Below the pieces are notes generated by a model. The model was not told the origin of the DNA and did no database searches. It saw nothing but the letters and a program-made list of their open reading frames with translations. A program made the position numbers and the translations under genes. Shown here in pieces: positions 27,429 through 36,400 of a DNA stretch of 64,000 nt. Numbering within the stretch: position 1 is the stretch's first letter; the number at the start of each line of letters is the position of its first letter. The stretch comes from Lentimicrobiaceae bacterium (GTDB lineage: Bacteria; Bacteroidota; Bacteroidia; Bacteroidales; Lentimicrobiaceae): the NCBI GenBank assembly GCA_020636745.1, contig JACJXH010000002.1, positions 310,001-374,000 of the forward strand, given 5' to 3'.

Positions 27429-29942
27429 ATGAGACGTTTTATAAACTTACTGCTTTTGCAGTTATATATGGTTGCCGGAATTATGGCGCAATCACATGTC
27501 AATGACATTGATACCCCCGGAAATTGCCTGAAATACAGTGTTCATGGTAATCAGGTCGAATTTCACTGTGAGAACGATATTCTTGTCAGTTTGAAAATTT
27601 GCAATCAGTCTGTTATCAGGCTTTGGTATGATAAAGGGACTTTCTCAAGAAATAATCAGTCTTTTGCAGTTGAAACTGACGACCTGACTGATGTTGATAC
27701 AGTGGTGGTTTCGGAGCTGCCGCAGAGCTATGAAATTTTTACCAGTGATTTGATCATCAGAGTTAATAAAAACCCTTTCCGTATCAGGTTTTACGATAAG
27801 TATCAGAAGCTGCTGTTAGATGATTTCAGCGACAGGGGATATGTAAAGGATTCAACAGGTCAGTGGGCCTTTAAAACCTTGCGAAACGATGAGCATTTCT
27901 TTGGCTTAGGCGAAAAATCAGGTAGTCTTGACCGAAGAGGAAAAGTTTTCCGCATGTGGAACAGCGACAAGCCTTGCTATGGCGTGAATGAAGACCCTTT
28001 GTATAAGAGCATTCCTTTTTTTATGAGTAATTATGGCTATGGAGTTTTCTTCGATAATACCTGCAAGTCGGAGTTCGATTTTGGAGCTCAATCCGATAAA
28101 TATTTCTCATTTGGATCACCCGGTGGTGAAATGATATGGTACTTTATTTTTGGGCCGACCTATAAACAAATAATCAAGCAATATACCATGTTGACTGGAA
28201 AACCGATTTTGCCACCTGAATGGGCTCTGGGTTTTTCACAGTGCAGAGGATTGCTGACCAACGAAGAGTTAACACGCGATATTGCTGTTGGATTTCGCGA
28301 ACGTCAGATTCCCTGCGATATCATCTATCAGGATATCGGATGGACTCAGCATCTGCAGGATTTTAACTGGCGAAAGGAGAATTATAAAGATCCCCAAAAA
28401 ATGCTGAACGATTTGAGCGAACAAGGCTTTAAAGTCATCGTATCGCAGGATCCGGTGATTTCGCAAAATAACCTTCGCCAATGGAGTGAAGCTGATTCGC
28501 TTGGATTCTTCACAAAGGATATCCGTACAGGTAAATCATACGATATGCCCTGGCCCTGGGGCGGAAACTGCGGTGTGGTAGATTTTACAAATCCTGATGT
28601 AGCAAATTGGTGGGGTAGTTACCAACAAAGGGCTATTGATGATGGCGTGCGGGGTTTCTGGACAGACATGGGTGAACCTGCCTGGAGTAACGAAGAAAGT
28701 TCCGACCGCCTTTTTATGAAACATCATCTGGGAATGCATGCTGAAATTCATAATGTTTTTGGTCTAACCTGGGATAAGGTAGTCACAGAGCAGTTTGAGC
28801 AGCACAATCCCAATAAGCGGGTTTTTCAGATGACTCGTGCTGCTTTTGCAGGCATGCAACGCTATACGTTTGGCTGGTCGGGCGATTCGGGCGATGGAAA
28901 TGATGTTCTCAACGGATGGGAAAAACTGGCCGGTCAGATTCCACTGGCGCTTTCAGCCGGTATGGGTCTTATTCCATTCTGGACAACTGATATTTCGGGT
29001 TATTGCGGTGACATAAAAGACCACGAAGCAATGGCTGAATTGTATATCCGCTGGATGCAGTTTGGTGTTTTTAACCCCCTGAGCAGGGCGCATCATGAAG
29101 GTAATAATGCTGCTGAGCCCTGGGTTTTTGGTCCGGATGCCGAACGAATATGCAGAGATGCCATAAATCTGAAATACAGGCTGCACCCTTACATTTATAC
29201 CTATGCCAGAAATGCCTGGGATACCGGGTTGCCGCTGATGCGGGCTCTTTTACTTGAATATCCTGCTGATGCTGAAGTGCTTAAAGCCGATGGCGAGTTT
29301 CTTTTCGGAAAAGAGCTGCTGGTTGCACCGGTAGTGGAAAAAGAATCTTCGAGTAAACAAATTTATCTTCCACAAGGGGAGTGGATTGACTACAATAATG
29401 GAAAAACGGTTTATCAGGGCCGGCAATGGATTGCCTATGATACCCCGCTGAATGTAATACCGATTTTTGTACGAAAAGGTTCTGTTTTGCCTACCATGCC
29501 TTTGATGCAATATATTGGTGAAAAGAAAAATTACCCTGTGATTTTTGATGTTTTTCCCGCGTCCGCAGGACGTTCTGCTACGTTTGAACTTTATGAAGAT
29601 GACGGTGAATCAAATGATTACAAGAGAGATATTTGCAGAATAACCAATGTCAAATGTGCTTCAGGCACTCTGTTATTTAACATAAGCATTGAACATGTTG
29701 ACCAAAATGGGTTTAATCAGATTCAGGTCAGAAATAACGGCCTCAGGGTTCATCTTGAGGTTTGTCCGGCATCTGTCATGCTGAATGGTGAAAAAATAAA
29801 AAAAATAAATCCCCGGCAAGTGGAAGAAAATTGGTTTGAAATTTCATCCAAAGCCTGTTGGTATTGGGATGAATTAAACGGGACATGTGTTGTAAAATTT
29901 ACTGAAAACAAGCTGAAAGATGAAATTACAATCAATAAGTAA
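27429..29942 (+). CDS. GH31 alpha-glucosidase
   Basis: A periplasmic family 31 glycoside hydrolase (837 residues) expected to release glucose from isomalto-oligosaccharides. A signal peptide ends near IMAQS. The N-terminal beta-sandwich contains FFGLGEKSGSLDRRGKVFRM. The catalytic barrel starts at PPEWALGFSQCRG; the nucleophile is Asp413 in WTDMGEPAW and the acid/base is Asp486 in GWSGDSGDG. A C-terminal beta region (about 640-835) completes the fold. It lies 66 nt after the GH66 gene and its stop is 1 nt from the next gene's start. Confidence 0.94.
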   Translation: MRRFINLLLLQLYMVAGIMAQSHVNDIDTPGNCLKYSVHGNQVEFHCENDILVSLKICNQSVIRLWYDKGTFSRNNQSFAVETDDLTDVDTVVVSELPQSYEIFTSDLIIRVNKNPFRIRFYDKYQKLLLDDFSDRGYVKDSTGQWAFKTLRNDEHFFGLGEKSGSLDRRGKVFRMWNSDKPCYGVNEDPLYKSIPFFMSNYGYGVFFDNTCKSEFDFGAQSDKYFSFGSPGGEMIWYFIFGPTYKQIIKQYTMLTGKPILPPEWALGFSQCRGLLTNEELTRDIAVGFRERQIPCDIIYQDIGWTQHLQDFNWRKENYKDPQKMLNDLSEQGFKVIVSQDPVISQNNLRQWSEADSLGFFTKDIRTGKSYDMPWPWGGNCGVVDFTNPDVANWWGSYQQRAIDDGVRGFWTDMGEPAWSNEESSDRLFMKHHLGMHAEIHNVFGLTWDKVVTEQFEQHNPNKRVFQMTRAAFAGMQRYTFGWSGDSGDGNDVLNGWEKLAGQIPLALSAGMGLIPFWTTDISGYCGDIKDHEAMAELYIRWMQFGVFNPLSRAHHEGNNAAEPWVFGPDAERICRDAINLKYRLHPYIYTYARNAWDTGLPLMRALLLEYPADAEVLKADGEFLFGKELLVAPVVEKESSSKQIYLPQGEWIDYNNGKTVYQGRQWIAYDTPLNVIPIFVRKGSVLPTMPLMQYIGEKKNYPVIFDVFPASAGRSATFELYEDDGESNDYKRDICRITNVKCASGTLLFNISIEHVDQNGFNQIQVRNNGLRVHLEVCPASVMLNGEKIKKINPRQVEENWFEISSKACWYWDELNGTCVVKFTENKLKDEITINK

Positions 29943-29943
29943 T

Positions 29944-32613
29944 ATGATAAAGAAGGGTTTATTCGTTTTATGCTGCCTTTTGTCAATTAACGTATTTGCA
30001 CAAAAACCTGAAATATACCAGGCACCCGGCTTTGCAATTTTTAACAACAGGGTTGAACAAGCCTCTTTCAAGGCCGTGGCATTGTCAGATACTTTTATGG
30101 TTTCAGATTATATAAGTCCGGCAAACAGAGGGTATAGTGCTGATGTTCAATTTAAGTTCAGTCTCAATAGCCGCGATAACGAGATGATTTCCGGCTCAGA
30201 CCACCTGGTAACACTCCAGCCGGTTGATGGTTGCTGCACTACCGGGCCTCTGGTATTTGGTCAAAGGTTTGTTGATACTATTTATCCATCCGTTTCATTG
30301 CCTGAGAATACAAAATGGACCATAAAACTGGACATGCGGCGGGTGTTGGGGGACTTCGAAAAAGAGGGCTTTTATACTCTGTTCAACGGTCAGCGGTTTT
30401 ATAAGGATGATTTTAAAGGGGTTTACATTGCGGGAGGTTCGGCTCCGCTTTCGTGGGATTTTGAAAATCTTTACACTGTTCCGGCTTACGAACTCAAAGA
30501 CCCCGACGGAGATGGAATATTTGAAACTACCCTGCTTTTAAATCCTCACCTTGACGAAGCTGAGCTGAAAGAATGGAGACTAACTTCTGATGTCAGTGAG
30601 TTCCCTCGGTATAAATCAACCCAGGTGCTGGCAGATGCTTTGTATAATCTGTCACTTGAAGAGATGTTGAAGGATATTCGTACCGATGGTGCATTTATGG
30701 CCGGCAAAGAGTGGGACGGGGTGTGGACCCGCGATATTAGTTATTCAATACAACTGTCACTGGCCTTGCTTAAACCCGAAACAGCAAGGATAAGCCTGAT
30801 GCGCAAAGTGAAAAATAAGCGCATTATTCAGGATACCGGATCAGGTGGCTCGTGGCCGGTTTCAACTGACCGTATGGTTTGGGCTGTGGCTGCCTGGGAA
30901 ATATATAAGGTTACCGGCGACAGAAACTGGCTTGAAGAGAGTTTTGAAATCATTCAAAATTCATGGGAGGACGATCGGATAACTGCTTTTGATAAGGCGT
31001 CTGGTCTTTATTTTGGCGAGTCATCTTTTCTCGACTGGCGAGAGCAAACCTATCCTAAATGGATGGAACCTGTTCATATTTTTCAATCATTTAACCTCGG
31101 TACCAATGTCATTCATTATCAAACATGCTCAATTCTGGCTGAAATGGCCGATATTCTGGGAAAACCGGATTTGAAATATAAAGAAGCTGCCATTCAATTA
31201 TCTGAAGCGATAAATAAAAATCTGTGGATGGCTGATAAAGGATATTATGCCCAATACATTTACGGAGGATTTTATAAAATGCAATCTCCCCGGAGCGAAT
31301 CGCTTGGTGAGGCTCTTTGCATTTTATCCGGTATTGCCGAACCTGACAAAGCAATAGCAATGACTTCATCTGTACCTGTTACAAATTTTGGCATTCCATG
31401 TATTTATCCTCAAATTCCAATGATTAAGCCTTATCATAACGATGCAGTCTGGCCCTTTGTACAGGCATACTGGGCGCTTGCTTCAGCCAAAGCCGGAAAC
31501 GAAGAGTCGTTGCTCCATAGTATTGCTGCAATTTATCGTCAGGCAGGTTTGTTTCTTACCAACAAAGAGAACTTTGTAGCAACCAATGGCGATTATAAGG
31601 GTACAGCCATCAATTCCGATCGCCAGTTATGGAGCGTAGCTGCCAATCTGGCTCTGGTTTATAAAGTATATTTTGGCATGGATTTTCAGCCGGATGGTCT
31701 TTATTTCAACCCGTTTATCCCCGAAAATCTGGCAGGTAAAAAAGAACTTAGCGGATTTTGCTATCGCAATGCTGTTCTGGATATTGTGATATCCGGCCAC
31801 GGCCGTAAGGTTAAATCCTTTTGTCTGGATGGGGTGAAATCAGACAAGGCTTTTGTTCGTGCATCATTGTCAGGAAAACATATGATAGAAATTGTGCTCG
31901 GGCAAGCCGAAGTAATTACTCATCAGGTGAATCAGCTGGCTGTGAATTATTCATTGCCAGCTCCGGTATTCAAAGTGGAGGGAGATACCCTCGAAATTGA
32001 AGCTGTTGAAGGTGCCCAAAGCTATATTGTTTACAGAAATGGTAACACCTGGCTAAAAAATGCTGAAAAAAGGGTGATTCTTCCCCCAGGCGATTTTTAC
32101 ACTGAATACACTGTGGCTTGTATGGATTCAATCGGCAATTTATCCTTCGCTGCTAAACCGGTTTCAAGGGTTGCGGGCAGTCGTAAAATTTTAATTGAAG
32201 CTGAAAACTTTGCGATGTCATCTGAACTTCCGTACAAGGGCTTTTCGGGCAATGGATTTGTTGAACTTTCAAATCGCATCAATCAATTGTTTGACTTTGA
32301 TGCTGAAATACCTGAGGCTGGCGAATATCTTATTTATTGCAGGTATTCAAATGGTTCAGGCCCGGTTAACACTGATAATAAATGTGCCATACGGACTTTG
32401 GCCATTGATGGTGAAAATGCCGGAACATTAGTTATGCCTCAGCGGGGCAAGGATGAATGGTCAAACTGGGGAGATAGCAATTTTATCAAACTTCAACTGT
32501 CAGGTGGTAAACACCGGTTTTCAATAGAACTTCTGATGCCCCAAAACCAGAATATGAATGGTGAAATAAATACGGCCATGTTGGATGCTGTTTCAATAAT
32601 TCGGGTAAAATAG
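29944..32613 (+). CDS. (alpha/alpha)6 glycosidase with C-terminal CBM6/35-like domain
   Basis: An exported enzyme of about 889 residues. ATG 29944 is chosen because it starts a clean signal peptide (MIKKGLFVLCCLLSINVFAQ) 1 nt after the GH31 stop; ATG 29920 would overlap that gene. The central six-hairpin catalytic region (about 210-610) contains EWDGVWTRDISYSIQLSLA, the acidic cluster seen in trehalase/GH63-like and rhamnosidase-like toroids. It also contains FLDWREQTYPKWMEP, NDAVWPFVQAYWALASAK and SDRQLWSVAANLALVYK. Residues about 745-889 (ILIEAENFAMSS to LDAVSIIRVK) resemble CBM6/CBM35. The family number is not assignable by eye; context suggests an alpha-glucan-acting exo-enzyme. Confidence 0.75.
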   Translation: MIKKGLFVLCCLLSINVFAQKPEIYQAPGFAIFNNRVEQASFKAVALSDTFMVSDYISPANRGYSADVQFKFSLNSRDNEMISGSDHLVTLQPVDGCCTTGPLVFGQRFVDTIYPSVSLPENTKWTIKLDMRRVLGDFEKEGFYTLFNGQRFYKDDFKGVYIAGGSAPLSWDFENLYTVPAYELKDPDGDGIFETTLLLNPHLDEAELKEWRLTSDVSEFPRYKSTQVLADALYNLSLEEMLKDIRTDGAFMAGKEWDGVWTRDISYSIQLSLALLKPETARISLMRKVKNKRIIQDTGSGGSWPVSTDRMVWAVAAWEIYKVTGDRNWLEESFEIIQNSWEDDRITAFDKASGLYFGESSFLDWREQTYPKWMEPVHIFQSFNLGTNVIHYQTCSILAEMADILGKPDLKYKEAAIQLSEAINKNLWMADKGYYAQYIYGGFYKMQSPRSESLGEALCILSGIAEPDKAIAMTSSVPVTNFGIPCIYPQIPMIKPYHNDAVWPFVQAYWALASAKAGNEESLLHSIAAIYRQAGLFLTNKENFVATNGDYKGTAINSDRQLWSVAANLALVYKVYFGMDFQPDGLYFNPFIPENLAGKKELSGFCYRNAVLDIVISGHGRKVKSFCLDGVKSDKAFVRASLSGKHMIEIVLGQAEVITHQVNQLAVNYSLPAPVFKVEGDTLEIEAVEGAQSYIVYRNGNTWLKNAEKRVILPPGDFYTEYTVACMDSIGNLSFAAKPVSRVAGSRKILIEAENFAMSSELPYKGFSGNGFVELSNRINQLFDFDAEIPEAGEYLIYCRYSNGSGPVNTDNKCAIRTLAIDGENAGTLVMPQRGKDEWSNWGDSNFIKLQLSGGKHRFSIELLMPQNQNMNGEINTAMLDAVSIIRVK

Positions 32614-32667
32614 CCGTGGCTGACCGTTTCAGGATGAAATATGAGTTATGTTGTCAGGTTTCGCATA

Positions 32668-32708
32668 AAAAAATGCCGGTCGCTTTGAGTAAGCGACCGG
32701 CATTTTTT
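32668..32708. terminator. Strong bidirectional terminator between the PUL and the minus-strand cassette
   Basis: An 18-bp stem with a 5-nt loop has CCGGTCGCTT (32676-32685) / AAGCGACCGG (32691-32700) at its core. It is flanked by an A-tract on the left and a T-tract on the right, so it can terminate transcription from both sides. Confidence 0.85.
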
Positions 32709-32815
32709 CTGATTTAATAAAATTAAAACAGTTTGAACAGGTGTACTTCAAAAAATCAAGTCAGGACAGTATGTGAAAATCCTCTGCCGTTGTTTTTAAA
32801 AGATTTGCGCTTTGT

Positions 32816-33484
32816 TTATTTGATCAATTTGAAACCTTCGGGGGCTTTGTCAGATTTTTTGCCATGATAAGCATAGATATATAAGGTTGCAATATGATCG
32901 CTTTCTGAGTTAAAAATATGGTACATGTCAACAGGATGCGGCAGATTAGGCGCAATAACAGAGCCTTTTCTGCTGTAACTGATTAATTCGCCGGTTATCA
33001 GGCGAAGTTTACTAAAATAATCATCTATCATATCAATACCATTAACCGGAATTGGGTTGGTTTCGGTAAAGCCAAACTTCCCTTCGGGATTTTCAACTTC
33101 ATCATCAGCTGAAGCATTTTGGCCCATACCCATGCTGGCCTGAATCTGCTTTGCCAGAAAATCAGTTTCTTCTGAAACTTCTTCGAGATTAAACAGAATA
33201 ATATTCAGAATCCGGGAGGCTTCATCTGATGTAACCTGTCCGTTAAAATGGATTCCGATTCTCGATTCGAGCATTTCGCGGTTGCGGTTGGGGAGAATTT
33301 TATATTCAGCGTGGATGATGTTGTACACTTTTCGGCAATAATCAACGTTAAACCTATCCTTCACCATCTGGCAGATTTTTTCAACCTTTTCCTTGTCTGC
33401 CTGAGTAACCTGAGGCATCAGTTTTTCAAGGTTGGAGAAAGTATGTTCAAGTAGTGTAAAATCGTTGTCGTTTATGTTTTCCAT
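32816..33484 (-). CDS. Conserved-looking protein of unknown family in the RyR/STAND cassette
   Basis: A 222-residue protein not assignable to a family by eye. Residues 1-125 are helical and charged with no membrane segment or signal peptide. After a low-complexity acidic linker (ASADDEVENPEG) comes a compact C-terminal domain of about 85 residues. It contains NPIPVNGIDMIDDYFSKL, ELISYSRKGSVIAP and HPVDMYHIFN, and ends LYIYAYHGKKSDKAPEGFKL; this looks like a defined fold. It starts 12 nt after the STAND NTPase stop, so it is almost certainly translated from the same mRNA. It may be a partner, effector or regulator of that protein. Confidence 0.8.
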   Translation of the reverse strand: MENINDNDFTLLEHTFSNLEKLMPQVTQADKEKVEKICQMVKDRFNVDYCRKVYNIIHAEYKILPNRNREMLESRIGIHFNGQVTSDEASRILNIILFNLEEVSEETDFLAKQIQASMGMGQNASADDEVENPEGKFGFTETNPIPVNGIDMIDDYFSKLRLITGELISYSRKGSVIAPNLPHPVDMYHIFNSESDHIATLYIYAYHGKKSDKAPEGFKLIK

Positions 33485-33496
33485 GACTGTTTCTGT

Positions 33497-36400
33497 TTAA
33501 TTTTGACTAATCATTTCATTTCTCATGTTCACCAGCCATTCAGTCATCTGGTGGTTGGTTCCGTTAAGTTTTTCAGAAAGAGGGATGCTTTCCACAATTA
33601 ATTGCAGGGCATCTTCAAACTGCTCGGTATCCAGAAACCAGGCTATTACCGCAGTGTTTAGATCCAGTGTATTTGAATTGGGGAAATCTTCATCCCTTTG
33701 GTTGACTTTTTTTGCCATTCTCAGGTAGTCAAATGCTTTCTTATGATCTTTCAGGTTCATCAGAATTTCTCCTCCGCTTTTGTAAAAGAAGAATGTGCGG
33801 GGGTCAAGTTCGCTGTTCCACATGGTCAGGTGAGATAGTCCGTCGTGCACCGTTTTCAGCGCATTTTCATAGTCTTCGGTTTGTTCCAGAATGGTGGCTT
33901 TGTAGTTGAATGCTCTTGTAAAAGGCTCTGCATAGTCGGCGTTCATCCTGTTTGACAACATTATAGCTTTATCCAAAAGGCTCAGGGCTGCGGTGTAGTT
34001 TTCCTGTTTATAGTACGCTACAGCTTCCTCTATCAGCTTGTTGGTTTCACCATGCAATTCTATAAACTTTTGTTCTTCTGCATTGTATTTGTCAATCCGT
34101 TCTCTTAATGCATTGAAGTAGCCAAGCATTTCGCGATACATTTTGGTAATGTATTCTTTGGGAAAATTCATTAGTTTTTCATGAAAATCGGCCATTTCAG
34201 CTAGTATTCCGAAGGATTCTGACCGCATTCCATATTTGTAGAGGTTAAAAGCTTCAAGAATTTTAAACTCTAAAATGGCAGGATGACTGGCATCGTTAAG
34301 GGTTGTTGCAATTCCTGAAAGTTCACGGCAGTAAAAGGCTGCTTTTTCAAATTCCATCAAGCGGTGATAAATTCCGGCCAGGTTATCCAAAACTTCAAAT
34401 ATTGCCGGATGATTTCCATCCAGATGTTTATGAATGAGCTGATAGACTTCCAGGTAGTTTTCTTCGGCAGCGTCGGTATCGTTTTTTTCTTTGCTGTTTG
34501 CAGCAAGATTCATCTTCCAGTCAATCAGGGTGTATATGTCCTCTTTGTCAAATTTGTTGGCTTCCATTCTGAGTGAAGCCAGTTTAAAGGCGCTGTATCT
34601 GACCCATGGATGTCCATTTCCGTAAAATGATTGCTGGATACGGTTCAGGAATTCATACATCTCAATGGCTTCAGCAGTTTTTCCTTCACTGGCAAGCAAT
34701 CCGGCCAATCCGGCTGCACTGTTGATTGTTTGCTCATGCACCTCTCCGTACTGGTTAATGTTGCGTTGCAGCACTTCGCGGTAAAGTCGTTCAGCTTCTT
34801 CTGCTTCGCCACCTTTCTGATAAATATCTGCAATATTTGAGAGGGTTATCAGGGTGTCGTTGTGCGATTCACCTAACAGCTGTTTTTGTCCTTCAAATGT
34901 TAGGCTCAATACTTCAAGTGCATCGTTCAGCCGGCCCATAAGTGAGAGGCACACGCCTTTGCTGTTCATTGTTTTTAAGGTAAGCCGGTGCATATCTCCA
35001 TATAGCCTATGCCTGATTTTTAAAACAGATTCAAAAACTTCAAGGGCTTCATCCAACCGTTGATGATTCATCAGTAAAATACCTGTGTTGGAGCGTATTT
35101 GCTGATAAAGTGAATGTTCAGGGCCTAAAAGTTCATTGATGATTTCTCCGGCAATCGTATAGTTTTGCTCTGCAAGTTCAACTTGCTTGCCAATGTCATA
35201 AAGCCGTCCGAGATTATTGTACTGAATGGCTACCCGCAGACTTTTATGTCCAAACCTGTCGGTCAGAAATTCAATGGTATCTTTCAGCAGGATTTCAGCT
35301 ATCTGATGATTACCGCTGTGCCTGTACTGTTGCGAAAGCAAGTCAAGAATATCTGCGATATTTTCATCGTACTGGTAGGGGAGGAGGTGTTCCAAGATAT
35401 ATGCTGATGCTTCAAAACTGCCCAACTGACTGTAGATGATGGCCAATTCCTTGAGGGCTTCAAACAAATAAGCACTTTTAATGCGCGTTTCGTTAAAAAG
35501 TTCAAGTACACGTTGAAGCAGCGGTATCGCTTCTGAGGGTGTGTCATGTGCCGCAATCAGGTGTCCGGCAATGAAACAGGCCTCTGTTTTTTGCTCAGCC
35601 GATGCCGGGCTGTTGATGTATGCTTCAACTGATTCGTTGAAAATTTCAGATAATTTATAATGAGGTTTTAGTATGCTCAGATATCCGGGCAATTCTTCAT
35701 TTTGTTTCCTGAAAAGCTCAAGCAGTGAGGGCAAGTGGCCAATAACTTTTCTTAACATGGCTGTATCACCCGATTTAACTGCCAGTGCGGGCAACTCTTC
35801 CATGATTCGCGGTAGTTCTTCGTCATTGTTACTGACGGTGAGCCGGTTAAATTTGTCGAAAAAATAAGAGACTACCGGTTGCAAATAAAAGTTAAGCTCA
35901 GTTTTGCCGGGAAAGTAGCGGGATTCAATGGCTTCTTTCAGTTGAGGATTGACAAAACTCAATTTGCCGTTTTTATTAATCAGATGAAAATCAAGCACGT
36001 TGTAAATTTGCGACCATCTGAGTTTTGAAATTCTTAATATGGAAATAAGTTCTGATTCAGTTAATCCATTTTTGGCCAAAGCGATGGATGTGAGTATGTG
36101 TTTCAGTTTATATTCCTCTGAATGGTAATCATTTTCAAGCCTCTGCAGATAAGTGGAAAAGAAATCGCTCGTGGTTTCATTGCTGATATATGTTGAAATA
36201 TGAGCTTCCAACTCTTCGTGAATGCCGAAAATGCGGAGTTCATGCAATAAGGTGAATAAAATCAGTGGTTTGCCTGCTAAAGCGAAGCCGGTGATTTTTT
36301 GAAGCAGCTTTTCGGGAAGTTGTTTTGAATAATGGCTCAGATAGTTGATGACCATGGTTCGGATGGCTTGCGATGAAGCTGGCTTCAACATAACTATCGG

